64,000 bases of DNA from Devosia indica (GCF_003056405.1 NZ_PYVZ01000009.1:62001-126000); one strand, 5' to 3'. Counted from the first letter of the stretch, positions 1 to 9,355 are shown. Notes: generated from the sequence alone by a model not told the origin. A program made the numbers and translations.

Positions 1-204
1 AAGGCCGCGACGCTGTTCGTCGCCTTCTATCTGGTGAACCCGTTCGACATCCTGCCCGATTTCATCCCCCTGCTCGGCTGGGTGGATGACATAATCCTGG
101 TGCCGCTGATGGTAAGCTGGATCGTCTCCCGCCTGCCGGTGCCGGCCAAGGTCTATTCTGGCAAGTATGGCCCGACCGTGGATGGCACGGCGCGGCGGAA
201 ATAA
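1..204 (+). CDS. DUF1232 (YkvA-type) membrane protein, 3' end only
   Basis: Frame 1 is open from the left edge to a TAA at 202-204 and encodes the last 67 residues of a protein whose start lies outside the window. The visible part carries NPFDILPDFIPLLGWVDD, the hallmark of the DUF1232/YkvA family, flanked by hydrophobic stretches. It ends in a short basic tail. Members are small inner-membrane proteins with no settled biochemical role. A perfect hairpin at 228-251 follows and probably ends transcription. The family call rests on this one strongly conserved motif, so it is likely but not certain. Confidence 0.8.
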   Translation, partial: KAATLFVAFYLVNPFDILPDFIPLLGWVDDIILVPLMVSWIVSRLPVPAKVYSGKYGPTVDGTARRK

Positions 205-227
205 ACGCAGTGCGACCCGCATGAAGT

Positions 228-251
228 AAGGCCCGGATCGCTCCGGGCCTT
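228..251. terminator. Bidirectional terminator between DUF1232 gene and pyc
   Basis: AAGGCCCGGA at 228-237 pairs perfectly with TCCGGGCCTT at 242-251 around a four-base loop. T-runs occur on both sides, so it can end both the + strand DUF1232 gene and the - strand pyc gene, which stops at 258. Confidence 0.85.
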
Positions 252-257
252 TATGAT

Positions 258-3200
258 TTACTCCAGCCGCACCAGCAAATCCTTGGCGTCGATCTGGTCA
301 CCGGGCTTGATCAAGAGTTCGGCCACGGTGCCATCGGTTTCCGCATGGATGGCGGTTTCCATCTTCATGGCTTCGATCGAGCAGAGCACGTCACCGGCCT
401 TGACCGCCTGGCCCAGCTTGACCGCCAGGGTCGAGATGACGCCGGGCATGGGGGCGCCGACCTGCTTGGGATCACCTGCTACCGCCTTTGCCCGTACGAC
501 CACGTCGCCGGCCTTGAGACGATCGGGCACGGTGATGGTGCGCGGCTGGCCGTTAAGATCGAAAAAGCAGCGCACTTCACCCTTTTCATTGGTCGGGGCG
601 CGGCCCTGATAGGTGACCACCAGCGTCTTGCCCTTTTCGATATCGACCAGCAGTTCGTCGCCTTCCTGCAGCCCATAGAAATAGACCGGCGTGGGCAGCA
701 CTTCGGTGGGGCCGTACATCTCCTGGGTCTTTTCAAAATCCGAATAGACTTTCGGGTACATCAAATATGATGCGAGGCGATAATCATCGACCGGATGCCC
801 GACCTCCTCGGAGATCTTTGCGCGCTCGGCTTCAAGATCGACATCCTTCAAATAGGAGCCGGGCCGCTCGGTCAGCGCCGTCTTGCCCTTGAGCACCTTC
901 TTTTGCAGCTTTTCCGGGAAGCCGCCCGGCGGCTGGCCCAGATCCCCGGCAAAGAAACCGACCACGCTGTCGGGGAAGGCGATGTCCTTGTCCGGATTTT
1001 CCACATCGGCGCGGGTGATGCCGGCCGAAACCATGGCCAGCGCCATGTCACCCACCACCTTGGAGCTCGGCGTTACCTTGACGATGTCGCCGAACATCTG
1101 GTTGACGTCGGCATAGGTCTGGGCGACCTCGTGCCAGCGGGTTTCCAGGCCCAGCGAGCGCGCCTGCTCCTTGAGATTGGTGAACTGGCCGCCCGGCATT
1201 TCGTGCAGATAGACTTCCGAGGCGCCACCCTTGAGATCGCTCTCGAAGGCCCGGTACTGGGTGCGCACGGCTTCCCAATAGAACGAAATCTGCCGGATCG
1301 CCTTGGCGTCCAGCCCAGGATCGCGATCGGTATCGGCCGTGGCCGCGACCAGCGACCCCAGCGTGGGCTGGCTGGTGGTACCCGAAAGAGCATCCATTGC
1401 TGCATCGACCGCATCGACGCCGGCATCGACAGCCGCCAGCACCGTGGCTGCTGCAGCGCCCGAAGTGTCATGGGTATGAAGATGAATCGGCAGGCCGATC
1501 TCTTCCTTCAGCGTCGCAATCAGCTTGCGCGCGGCAGCCGGCTTCATCAGCCCCGCCATGTCCTTCAGGCCCAGCACATGCGCGCCGGCCGCTTCCAGCT
1601 CCTTGGCAAGCGCCACATAATATTTCAGGTCGTACTTGGCCCGGTCGGGGTCCAGCATGTCGCCGGTATAGCAGACCACACCCTCGCACACCTTGTCGGC
1701 CTCGATCACCGCGTCCATCGAGACGCGCATGTTCTCGACCCAGTTCAGGCAGTCAAAGACGCGGAAGATGTCGACACCACCCTCGGCGGCCTGCTTGACG
1801 AAGAACTTGACGACATTGTCGGGATAATTGGTGTAACCCACCCCGTTTGAGCCGCGCAGCAGCATCTGCGTCAGGATATTGGGCGCGCCTTCGCGCACCT
1901 GCCGCAACCGCTCCCACGGGTCTTCGTTGAGGAAGCGCATCGAGACGTCGAAGGTGGCACCGCCCCAGCATTCAAGACTGAAGAGGTTCGGCAGGCCGCG
2001 CGAATAGGCCTGGGCAATGCGGGTGATGTCGAAGGACCGCATGCGCGTCGCCAGCAGCGATTGATGCGCATCGCGCATGGTGGTGTCGGTGAACAGGACC
2101 CGCTTTTGGTCCTTCATCCATTTTGCCAGGCCCTTCGGGCCATCGCGATCCAGCACCTGCCGGCTGCCTTCGATGACCGACAGAGCCGGAAATTCGGGCA
2201 CGATGGGCGCGGCGGCATCTTCAGGAGGACGTGGCCGGTCGCGCACTTCGGGATGGCCGTTGACCGTGACATCGGCGATATAGCTCAAGAGCTTGGTCGC
2301 CCGGTCCTTGCGCGGCTTGAAATTGAACAGGTCCGGCGTCGTGTCGATGAAGCGCGTGGTGTAGCGGTTCTCGACAAAATCGGCATGGGTGATGATGTTT
2401 TCGAGGAACGCCAGATTGGTGGCGACGCCACGAATGCGGAACTCGCGCAGGGCCCGATGCATGCGGGCAATCGCCTCTTCGGCGCTGGGCGCCCAGCACG
2501 TGACCTTTTCCAGCAGCGGATCGTAGTAGCGGGTGATGACCGCGCCCGAATAGGCCGTGCCGCCATCGAGACGCACGCCAAAGCCGGTGGCGCCGCGATA
2601 GGCGGTGATGCGGCCATAGTCGGGAATGAAGTTCTGTTCGGGGTCTTCGGTGGTCACCCGGCACTGAATGGCATTGCCATTGAGCTTGATGTCTTCCTGG
2701 CGTGGCACGCCCGATTCCGGGGTGCCGATGACGGCCCCGTCGAGCAGGTGGATCTGCGCCTTGACGATGTCGATGCCGGTCACTTCCTCGGTGACCGTGT
2801 GCTCCACCTGGATGCGCGGATTGACTTCGATGAAGTAGAATTCATCGGTATCGGCATCCATCAGGAATTCAACGGTGCCGGCGCCGCGATAATTGGCAGC
2901 CTGGCCAAGGCGCACAGCGGCATCGGTAAGGCTCTTGCGCACCGCGTCGGAAAGATAGGGCGCGGGCGCACGCTCGACCACTTTCTGGTTGCGCCGCTGC
3001 ACCGAGCAGTCGCGCTCGAAAAGATGCACCAGATTGCCGTGATCGTCGCCGATGAGCTGCACCTCGACATGGCGGGCGCGCTCGATCAGCTTTTCGAGAT
3101 ACATTTCGTCCTTGCCGAACGCGGCCTTGGCCTCGCGCTTGCCTTCCGAGACTTCGGCCACCAGGGTGGATTCATCCATGATGCGGCGCATGCCGCGCCC

Positions 3201-3698
3201 GCCGCCACCCCAGCTTGCCTTGAGCATCAGCGGATAGCCGATTTCGGCGGCCATCTTCTTGACCGCGTCCATGTCGTCGGGCAGCGCCTCGGTGGCCGGC
3301 ACCACCGGCACATTGGCCTTGATCGCCATATTGCGGGCGGCGACCTTGTTGCCCAGATCGCGCATCGTCTGGGACCGCGGGCCGATAAAGATGATGCCGG
3401 CATCCTCGCAGGCATCGACAAATTCGGGGCTCTCCGAAAGCAGGCCATAGCCGGGGTGAATCGCATCGGCACCCGAGATGCGGGCGATGCGGATATATTC
3501 CTCGATCTGCAGATAGGCTTCGACCGGGCCCTTGCCCTTGCCGATCAGATAGGCCTCGTCGGCCTTGAACCGGTGCAGCGCCAGCTTGTCTTCTTCAGCA
3601 TAGGCGGCGACGGTCTTGAGACCCAGTTCATTGGCCGCGCGGAATACGCGGATGGCGATTTCGCTGCGATTGGCGACGAGAATTTTCTTGATGGGCAT
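258..3698 (-). CDS. pyc: Pyruvate carboxylase
   Basis: This biotin enzyme carboxylates pyruvate to oxaloacetate to refill the TCA cycle in the cytoplasm. The 1146-residue length matches single-chain pyruvate carboxylases. The N-terminal 450 residues are a biotin carboxylase with an ATP-grasp fold and the glycine loop GGGGRGMR. The carboxyltransferase barrel begins near residue 535 with LFTDTTMRDAHQS. A C-terminal biotinyl domain carries EAMKMET, with the biotin-accepting lysine near residue 1112. The ATG at 3698 opens the usual KKILVANRSEIA start. The gene is monocistronic: a terminator-like hairpin (3728-3745) lies upstream and a shared terminator (228-251) downstream. Confidence 0.98.
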   Translation of the reverse strand: MPIKKILVANRSEIAIRVFRAANELGLKTVAAYAEEDKLALHRFKADEAYLIGKGKGPVEAYLQIEEYIRIARISGADAIHPGYGLLSESPEFVDACEDAGIIFIGPRSQTMRDLGNKVAARNMAIKANVPVVPATEALPDDMDAVKKMAAEIGYPLMLKASWGGGGRGMRRIMDESTLVAEVSEGKREAKAAFGKDEMYLEKLIERARHVEVQLIGDDHGNLVHLFERDCSVQRRNQKVVERAPAPYLSDAVRKSLTDAAVRLGQAANYRGAGTVEFLMDADTDEFYFIEVNPRIQVEHTVTEEVTGIDIVKAQIHLLDGAVIGTPESGVPRQEDIKLNGNAIQCRVTTEDPEQNFIPDYGRITAYRGATGFGVRLDGGTAYSGAVITRYYDPLLEKVTCWAPSAEEAIARMHRALREFRIRGVATNLAFLENIITHADFVENRYTTRFIDTTPDLFNFKPRKDRATKLLSYIADVTVNGHPEVRDRPRPPEDAAAPIVPEFPALSVIEGSRQVLDRDGPKGLAKWMKDQKRVLFTDTTMRDAHQSLLATRMRSFDITRIAQAYSRGLPNLFSLECWGGATFDVSMRFLNEDPWERLRQVREGAPNILTQMLLRGSNGVGYTNYPDNVVKFFVKQAAEGGVDIFRVFDCLNWVENMRVSMDAVIEADKVCEGVVCYTGDMLDPDRAKYDLKYYVALAKELEAAGAHVLGLKDMAGLMKPAAARKLIATLKEEIGLPIHLHTHDTSGAAAATVLAAVDAGVDAVDAAMDALSGTTSQPTLGSLVAATADTDRDPGLDAKAIRQISFYWEAVRTQYRAFESDLKGGASEVYLHEMPGGQFTNLKEQARSLGLETRWHEVAQTYADVNQMFGDIVKVTPSSKVVGDMALAMVSAGITRADVENPDKDIAFPDSVVGFFAGDLGQPPGGFPEKLQKKVLKGKTALTERPGSYLKDVDLEAERAKISEEVGHPVDDYRLASYLMYPKVYSDFEKTQEMYGPTEVLPTPVYFYGLQEGDELLVDIEKGKTLVVTYQGRAPTNEKGEVRCFFDLNGQPRTITVPDRLKAGDVVVRAKAVAGDPKQVGAPMPGVISTLAVKLGQAVKAGDVLCSIEAMKMETAIHAETDGTVAELLIKPGDQIDAKDLLVRLE

Positions 3699-3727
3699 GG
3701 ATGTCCGTTCCGAGCAGGAGGGGCAAA

Positions 3728-3745
3728 GGGCCTGATTTCAGGCCC
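3728..3745 (-). terminator. Terminator-like hairpin downstream of the DUF442 gene
   Basis: GGGCCTGA at 3728-3735 pairs perfectly with TCAGGCCC at 3738-3745, and on the - strand it is followed by TTT. A second perfect repeat (GGACGGA/TCCGTCC, 3769-3784) sits just before it. Together they would separate the DUF442 gene from pyc, which starts only 30 bases further on. Confidence 0.6.
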
Positions 3746-3807
3746 GGCTCAGCACCGCAACGGAAGGAGGACGGAGGTCCGTCCGACCGCCGCAGAAATG
3801 TTCAGTC

Positions 3808-4224
3808 TCAGTTCTGGCCGAGATATCCGGCCAGATGGCTCATGTCATAGCCGGCCTCTGCCGCCTGGGCGATGATCTGGCTGGCTGGGGCATCCCCGGC
3901 CTGGCTCAGCGCCCAGAGCGTGGTCGAGCGTGTTCCCGAACGGCAGAAACAGAACACCTTGCCGTCGCTCCCCTCAAGCACGGCTTTGGTCTGGGCAACC
4001 ATCTCCGGGTTCACGCCGTCGCGGCCGAGTGGAATGGCATGATAGGCCAGCCCCGCTGCTTTGGCAGCCGCCTCGATCTCGGCGCCGGCCGGCTGGTCGG
4101 GCGCTTCCCCATCGGGGCGATTGTTGACGATGGCAGTAAAGCCGAGATCCTTGAGCGTTTTCACGTCTTCCGGCTGGATTTGACCCGAGACGCTGACGTG
4201 ATCGTTGATCCGCTTCAATTCCAA
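3808..4224 (-). CDS. TIGR01244/DUF442 phosphatase-like sulfurtransferase
   Basis: A 138-residue protein of the family found alone or fused to beta-lactamase-like hydrolases (Blh/BigR region proteins). The fold is that of protein tyrosine phosphatases. The active-site loop is visible as CRSGTRST, with the nucleophilic Cys and the Arg six residues later. The N-terminal VSGQIQPEDVKTLKDLGF and NNRPDGE blocks are also typical. The start is a TTG at 4224 with GGGAG nine bases upstream; no ATG is available. In relatives the domain is linked to sulfide oxidation or detoxification, but no sulfur gene lies beside it here, so the substrate is unknown. Confidence 0.85.
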   Translation of the reverse strand: MELKRINDHVSVSGQIQPEDVKTLKDLGFTAIVNNRPDGEAPDQPAGAEIEAAAKAAGLAYHAIPLGRDGVNPEMVAQTKAVLEGSDGKVFCFCRSGTRSTTLWALSQAGDAPASQIIAQAAEAGYDMSHLAGYLGQN

Positions 4225-4335
4225 GGCTCGATACTCCCATAAGCCAGAGGCTGCGACGGCCCGTTATAGCCACGCGGCTACCGGTGACGCAACTGGCACG
4301 GGCGCAAAGCTGTCATAAGCCTGTCAGAATGCCCC

Positions 4336-5838
4336 TCAGGCAGCGCAGATCACCTTGTCGCGCGTCAACGGCTGGGGCCGGCCAAGATGGAAGCCCTGCA
4401 GGCCTGTGCAACCGGCGGCCGCCAGCGCCTGCGCCTGTTCTTCAGTCTCTATGCCCTCGGCCACCACCTGCAGCGACAGGCTGCGCGCAATATCGCACAC
4501 TGCCGACACGATCATGGCACTGACCGGATTGGTGGTGAATTCGGACACATAGGCCCGGTCGATCTTGATGATATCGAAGGTGAAGTCGCGCAGATAATGC
4601 AGGCTCGCATGGCCCGCGCCGAAATCATCAATAGCAATGCGCACCCCCATGGCCCGCAACTCGGCCAGGGTTTCCATTTCCACGCTTCCCGCAACCAGCG
4701 GTGCATTCTCGGTGATCTCGACAATGATTTCGGTCACAGACGTGCCTGTCTCCACCAGGATATCGGCGAAGGCCTCGGCAAATTCGCTGCGGCGCAATTG
4801 CTTGGGCGAGACATTGATGGCCACGGGATGGCCCAGCCGGCGCTGGTCGGCGCAGGCCCGCCGTAGCACCCATACGCCCAGCCGGTCGATCAGATTGCTC
4901 TGTTCGGCCACGTCGATGAACTGACCCGGCGCTATGGTGCCGCGCACCTGGTGCCGCCAGCGCACCAGCGCCTCGTAGGAGCGCACCTGGCGTGTCTGAC
5001 TGTCGAGAACGGGCTGATAGTGCAGCTCCAGCTCATCCATCAATATGGCCGCGCGCAGTTCGCGTTCGACAAAACGGCGATGCCGCTCATCCCCCAGCAT
5101 GTCCGGATCAAAGGGCACCACGCAGCCCCGGCCGGTCTGCTTGCCCTTGTACAGTGCCAGATCGGCAATGGCGATCAGGTCGGTTGGATCGTCGCTGTCG
5201 AGCGGGGCCAGCGCCACCCCGATGGTGGCCGACAGCCGGGTCATGCGCCCGTCAATATTATGCGGCTGTCCAAGCTGGCGCAGCAATTGCTCGCCCAGCC
5301 GGCACAGCGCCGGCTTGTTGTCATGGCCGGGGATCAGCACCCCGAACTCGTCGCCGCCCAGCCGTCCGATAATGGCGCCCGGCATCAGCGCCTGCATGTC
5401 GCGCACCAGCGCCTTGAGAGCGGCATCGCCCGCGCCATGCCCGGCGCTGTCATTGAGCACCTTGAGATTGTCCATGTCGATCTGCAGATAGCCCAGCGCA
5501 CCGAGCGATCCGCGATGCGCCCGTGCCTGCAGCTCATCGAGAAAATAGGACCGGGTGAACGTGCCGGTCAGCGCGTCGCGATGGGCCATGTCGAGCTGCT
5601 CGGTCATGGCGCTTTCCGCTTCGGCAAGCCGCCGGCGCATAAGACGATGCGCCACCGACATGATGACCGGAATGATCCCCGACAATACCGCCATGGCAGC
5701 ACTGACATAGGCAGACATCTCTCCGGTAAACAGGCAAAACAGGCTCAGCGCCAGCAGCAGGCCAGCCACCAGCCCCACGGCTAGGCGCAGCCGATGATAG
5801 GCATCGTTGACATTGGCGAAGGCGGGGCGAATACGCAT
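4336..5838 (-). CDS. Membrane-anchored GGDEF-EAL c-di-GMP protein
   Basis: A 500-residue protein with two N-terminal membrane helices (about 18-38 and 44-64), a GGDEF domain with intact GGDEF at 161-165, and an EAL domain starting with YEALVRW near 288. The phosphodiesterase residues look complete: AINVSPKQL, EITEN, DDFGAG, KIDR and AEGIE are all present. The RxxD inhibitory site expected five residues before GGDEF is missing (MPGA occupies it), so product feedback on the cyclase is unlikely. It can be a cyclase, a phosphodiesterase or bifunctional. There is no periplasmic sensor of any size, so the signal input is unclear. It stands alone between unrelated genes. Confidence 0.93.
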   Translation of the reverse strand: MRIRPAFANVNDAYHRLRLAVGLVAGLLLALSLFCLFTGEMSAYVSAAMAVLSGIIPVIMSVAHRLMRRRLAEAESAMTEQLDMAHRDALTGTFTRSYFLDELQARAHRGSLGALGYLQIDMDNLKVLNDSAGHGAGDAALKALVRDMQALMPGAIIGRLGGDEFGVLIPGHDNKPALCRLGEQLLRQLGQPHNIDGRMTRLSATIGVALAPLDSDDPTDLIAIADLALYKGKQTGRGCVVPFDPDMLGDERHRRFVERELRAAILMDELELHYQPVLDSQTRQVRSYEALVRWRHQVRGTIAPGQFIDVAEQSNLIDRLGVWVLRRACADQRRLGHPVAINVSPKQLRRSEFAEAFADILVETGTSVTEIIVEITENAPLVAGSVEMETLAELRAMGVRIAIDDFGAGHASLHYLRDFTFDIIKIDRAYVSEFTTNPVSAMIVSAVCDIARSLSLQVVAEGIETEEQAQALAAAGCTGLQGFHLGRPQPLTRDKVICAA

Positions 5839-5942
5839 GCAGCAAGACCTGGTCGGCGAAACAGCGGCCGCGGCAAGAATTGCCCATCAAGTCTGAACGA
5901 ATGCTAAATGATTGAAATTATGACAGTAATTCTTCGCCAAGC

Positions 5943-6003
5943 AAAAAGGGGCGGCACCCTATTCATCGTCCATAACAGACCGATGACAAGGCGTGCCGCC
6001 CCT
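5943..6003 (-). terminator. Terminator of the betaine-type ABC operon
   Basis: AGGGGCGGCAC at 5947-5957 pairs perfectly over 11 bases with GTGCCGCCCCT at 5993-6003. The loop is long, 35 bases. Read on the - strand the stem runs straight into a T-tract (the A-run at 5943-5947), about 30 bases past the stop of the ATPase gene. The long loop is unusual for a Rho-independent terminator. Confidence 0.7.
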
Positions 6004-6032
6004 CGAATCAGGCTTAACGAAAGACTGACGCG

Positions 6033-7085
6033 TCAGCCCTCGCCGACGCCGGGGGTATAGCGGGCCAGGGCGCCGATGACGCGCTTGGCCGTGACCCGGC
6101 CGATCTGGGTGCCCTCCTCATTGGTGACCCCCACCCATTGGTGCTCGGCAAAATAGGGCAATACATCCTCGCAGCGCGCCGTTTCGGGTACGGTGAATTC
6201 GCACGCCTCGAACGCGCCGCGCTCCATGATGGTGCGGACATGGATGGCACGGGCCTTGTTCACCTCGCGCACGAACTCCTCGATATGCTCATTGGCGGGC
6301 TTGAGCACGATGTCCTCTGGCTTGCCCTCCTGCTGCACCGCCCCATCCTTGAGCACGGCAATGCGGTCGGCGATCTTGAGCGCTTCATCGAAATCGTGGG
6401 TAATGAACAAGATGGTCTTTCCCAGCGTTTTCTGCAGTTCGATCAACTGATCCTGCATCCCTGAGCGGATCAGCGGGTCGAGCGCGGAAAAGGCTTCGTC
6501 CATCAGGATGATGTCGGTGTCGAGCGCTAGGGCGCGGGCCAGGCCGACGCGTTGCTGCTGCCCGCCCGAGAGCTGGCGGGGCCGGCTCTGCTCATAGCCC
6601 GACAGCCCCACCGTATCGATCCACTTGGCGGCCTGCTCCAGTCGTTCGGCCCTGGGCACGCCGCGCACTTCCAGGCCATAGGCGACATTGTCGATGACCG
6701 AGCGATGCGGCAAGAGGCCGAACTTCTGGAACACCATGGCCACCGAATTGCGGCGATAGGCCCGAAGCTCTTCCAGGCTCATCTTGAGCACATCGGTGCC
6801 ATCCACGATGATCTCGCCCGCAGTTGGCTCGATCAGCCGGTTGACGTGGCGGATCAGGGTCGACTTGCCCGAGCCGGACAGGCCCATGACCACAAAGATC
6901 TGGCCACGCGCGATGTCGAGCGAGACATTGTCCAGCCCCACCACATGATTGGTTTCGGCCTGCACCTCGGTCTTGGTCTTGCCCGTGCGGAGCAGGTCCA
7001 GGGCGCTTTGCGGATCATCGCCGAAGATCTTGGTGACCCCGCGCATGCGAATGGCGAGATCCGTGTCTAGCTTGATTTCATTCAT
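6033..7085 (-). CDS. proV: Glycine betaine/proline-type ABC transporter ATPase
   Basis: A 350-residue ATPase powering a quaternary-amine importer at the inner membrane. Walker A is GLSGSGKST, the signature is LSGGQQQRVGLARAL and Walker B is ILMDEAFSALDP. As in the ProV/OpuAA family, the N-terminus has an extra segment (LLRTGKTKTEVQAET) before the nucleotide-binding domain. A CBS-like C-terminal tail follows (HVRTIMERG to RVTAKRVIGAL), shorter than the usual pair. The ATG at 7085 with GGAG upstream is chosen; the frame stays open further but only through the permease gene. It lies one base after the permease stop, so the two are translated together. A terminator follows. Confidence 0.93.
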   Translation of the reverse strand: MNEIKLDTDLAIRMRGVTKIFGDDPQSALDLLRTGKTKTEVQAETNHVVGLDNVSLDIARGQIFVVMGLSGSGKSTLIRHVNRLIEPTAGEIIVDGTDVLKMSLEELRAYRRNSVAMVFQKFGLLPHRSVIDNVAYGLEVRGVPRAERLEQAAKWIDTVGLSGYEQSRPRQLSGGQQQRVGLARALALDTDIILMDEAFSALDPLIRSGMQDQLIELQKTLGKTILFITHDFDEALKIADRIAVLKDGAVQQEGKPEDIVLKPANEHIEEFVREVNKARAIHVRTIMERGAFEACEFTVPETARCEDVLPYFAEHQWVGVTNEEGTQIGRVTAKRVIGALARYTPGVGEG

Positions 7086-7086
7086 C

Positions 7087-7956
7087 TTAACGGGTCTCCG
7101 CCAGGCCGATCTTGGCCTGGAGCTGCTTGCCGAAGGACTGGGTGATACGGTCAAAGACAATGGCCAGGACCACAATGCCGAGACCGGCGAACAGGCCACG
7201 GCTGACCTCAAGCCGGCCAATACCCTGCAACACCTGGTAACCCAGGCCACCCGCACCGATCATGGACGCAATCACCACCATGGCCAGCGCCATCATCGTG
7301 GTCTGGTTGACCCCGGCCAGGATTGTCGGCAGCGAGAGCGGAATCTGCACGCCGAACAGGCGCTGGCTGGGCGTGGTACCAAAGGCCCGGCTGGCCTCCA
7401 TCACTGCCGGATCGACCGAGCGCAGGCCCAGATCGGTCAGGCGCACCAGGGGCGGCGCCGCATAGACGATGGTGGCGATCAGCGCCGGGATCTTGCCGGG
7501 GCCGAAAATCATCACCGTGGGGATGAGGTAGACGAAGCTGGGCATGGTCTGCATCAGGTCAAGCAGCGGCGTGATGACCTGGCGCACCTTGCCCGAGCGG
7601 CTCATCCAGACCCCGAGCGGAATGGAGAAGATGATGGCGGTCAAGGTCGCCGCGATCATCAGCGCCATGGTGGTCATGGCGTCTTCCCACAACTCCATGA
7701 TGCCCAGGAACAACAGGGAAACCAGCACGATCACCGGCAATTGCCAGCGCCGCGTCGCCAGCCAGGCAACGCTGACCAGAATGGCCATGATCAGCCACCA
7801 CGGCGTGGCGATCAGCACGTCTTCAATGAAGTTGAGCAGCATCAGCAGCGGATAGGCCGCCGCCTCGAACTCATCGCCCCAATTGCGCACAACCCAGTTC
7901 AGGCTGTCGTCAATGGCCCGGCGCCAGGGGCGGGTATCGATTATTTCTGGAAACAT
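7087..7956 (-). CDS. proW: Glycine betaine/proline-type ABC transporter permease
   Basis: An inner-membrane permease of 289 residues with about seven hydrophobic segments and the binding-protein-dependent permease loop (EASRAFGTTPSQRLFGVQIPLS... read as an EAA-type motif near 190-215). MSRSGKVRQVI and MPSFVYLIP are typical of ProW/OpuAB. The ATG at 7956 is preferred over an in-frame TTG at 7974 because AAGAAAGAG sits six bases before it. It follows the main binding-protein gene after a 130-base gap containing a strong hairpin and precedes the ATPase by one base. Confidence 0.92.
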   Translation of the reverse strand: MFPEIIDTRPWRRAIDDSLNWVVRNWGDEFEAAAYPLLMLLNFIEDVLIATPWWLIMAILVSVAWLATRRWQLPVIVLVSLLFLGIMELWEDAMTTMALMIAATLTAIIFSIPLGVWMSRSGKVRQVITPLLDLMQTMPSFVYLIPTVMIFGPGKIPALIATIVYAAPPLVRLTDLGLRSVDPAVMEASRAFGTTPSQRLFGVQIPLSLPTILAGVNQTTMMALAMVVIASMIGAGGLGYQVLQGIGRLEVSRGLFAGLGIVVLAIVFDRITQSFGKQLQAKIGLAETR

Positions 7957-8040
7957 TTTTGCTCTTTCTTGCAAAGAGAAGCGGTCTCGGCGTGCGATCC
8001 CGAAGCCAGCAGAGAGTTGGTTTGGGGATCAGACGCGCAA

Positions 8041-8066
8041 AGCGGCCGGGTCGGGACCCGGCCGCT
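8041..8066 (-). terminator. Intra-operon hairpin between binding protein and permease
   Basis: AGCGGCCGGGT (8041-8051) and ACCCGGCCGCT (8056-8066) form a perfect 11-base stem with a four-base loop just after the binding-protein stop at 8090. On the - strand only TTTG follows, so it is more likely an attenuator or a 3' mRNA stabiliser than a full terminator. It would give more binding protein than permease, a common arrangement in ABC operons. Confidence 0.65.
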
Positions 8067-8089
8067 ATTCGCAAAGTCAGGGACTGGTC

Positions 8090-9118
8090 TTAGCCAATCG
8101 CAGCCAGCACCTTCTCGGCGACCTCGGCCGGGACCCATTCGGTCCAGACGTCCTGCTTGGTCGCAAGGAAGTTCTCGGCAGTCTCTTCGGCGTCAGCCTG
8201 GTTCTCGTCGCCATAGACCAGCAGCTCGGATATCTGCGCATTGGTCAGGCCAACCTTGGTGAAGTACTCGGCAACGGCCGGGGCTTCTTCCTGGATCCAG
8301 GCAGCAGCGCCAACAACAGCGGGGCTGGACGGATAGGCCGTCACGCCGGCCGGCTCGTCACAGTCCGGATCGGTATTGCAGGCATAGACGTCCATATTGG
8401 CTTCGCCAATTTCAAGCTGCACGGCCGGATACTTGCCCAGGATGGCGGTCGGACCCCAGTAGTAGAACAGGATCGGCTCTTCACGTGTGAAGGCACGGGC
8501 GATCGAGGCATCGAGCGCACCACCCGAACCGGGCGAGAACAGGTTCCAGGTGTCTTCCATGTCGAACGCCTCGAACAAGGCGGTTGTCGACAATTCGCAA
8601 GCCCAGCCCGGCGGGCAGGAATAGATGCGGCCCTGGCTGTTGTCCTCCGGATCGGGGAACAGGTCCGGACGGGCGATCACAGCTTCAGCCGTGGTCAGGT
8701 CCGGATTGGCTTCCTGGGTATATTGCGGGATGAACCAGCCTTCGACCGTACCATCGGTGATGGCGTCGGACAGCTCGACCACGGTGCCTTCTTCAATGGC
8801 TTCAGCCCAGGGCTCTTCAATGGCACTGGTCCACAGCTCGGGCGCCACGGCAGGGGTGCCGCGGGTCATCATGGACGAGGAGGTCGGCACGGTATCACCG
8901 GCCACGATCTCCACGTCACAGCCATAACCCTGTTCCAGGATCGTCGCATGAATATGCGCCAGGGCCGCGGCGGAGGGCCAGGACATTTCGGCAATATCAA
9001 TGGTGCGATCGGTGCCGCACTGGGCAGCGTCGGCTTCCTGTGCGACGGCCGGGAGGCTGCCAGCGGACAAAAAGGCAACAGCGATCGCGGCGGCTACGCC
9101 ACCGGATTTCAAAATCAT
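8090..9118 (-). CDS. proX: Betaine/choline-type ABC substrate-binding protein
   Basis: A 342-residue periplasmic binding protein of the OpuAC/ProX class. The ATG at 9118 is preceded by AGGAG at ideal distance and opens a signal peptide (basic start, AAAIAVAFLSAG core, cleavage after AVAQ). The mature protein begins its fold with IDIAEMSWPSAAALAHI. It has ATP-independent ligand-box features such as FYYWGPTAIL and GWFIPQYT, whose aromatic residues suit a quaternary amine by cation-pi contact; that is inference from the family. Cys pairs (SCPPGWAC, CNTDPDC) suggest disulfides. It leads the operon with permease and ATPase and is paralogous to the next gene upstream. Confidence 0.88.
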   Translation of the reverse strand: MILKSGGVAAAIAVAFLSAGSLPAVAQEADAAQCGTDRTIDIAEMSWPSAAALAHIHATILEQGYGCDVEIVAGDTVPTSSSMMTRGTPAVAPELWTSAIEEPWAEAIEEGTVVELSDAITDGTVEGWFIPQYTQEANPDLTTAEAVIARPDLFPDPEDNSQGRIYSCPPGWACELSTTALFEAFDMEDTWNLFSPGSGGALDASIARAFTREEPILFYYWGPTAILGKYPAVQLEIGEANMDVYACNTDPDCDEPAGVTAYPSSPAVVGAAAWIQEEAPAVAEYFTKVGLTNAQISELLVYGDENQADAEETAENFLATKQDVWTEWVPAEVAEKVLAAIG

Positions 9119-9273
9119 CAGGTATGCTCCTGCGGTTGTGGAATGCACACGACTTTAATCGTGGCAGAATTGTGTGTCAAATCGGCCACTATTTGGGAAC
9201 CAACAGACTTATCGCGCCGGAATTTCTTGTCAAATAGACTGGCACACTTGGTCTATAAACTGAAACAGCTTCA

Positions 9274-9293
9274 CTTCTTGATTGTTCAAGAAG
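9274..9293. promoter_or_regulatory. Perfect inverted repeat in the proX upstream region
   Basis: CTTCTTGA (9274-9281) and TCAAGAAG (9286-9293) form an eight-base perfect inverted repeat with spacer TTGT. It lies in the 237-base gap between the two binding-protein genes. It could be an operator or the end signal of the upstream gene. The TTGA/TCAA arms resemble TetR-type (BetI-like) operators, but no regulator gene is adjacent. Confidence 0.45.
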
Positions 9294-9355
9294 CGAACAT
9301 GTAGAAAATTGACTGATTCAAGTCGAAAAAATATCAGTCCGGTCGCCCGAGGATG

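Noticed and set aside
2061..3875. Long + strand open frame (604 codons) antisense to pyc
   Set aside because: It mirrors the pyc reading frame and has no recognisable domain; GC-rich codon use keeps the opposite strand open.
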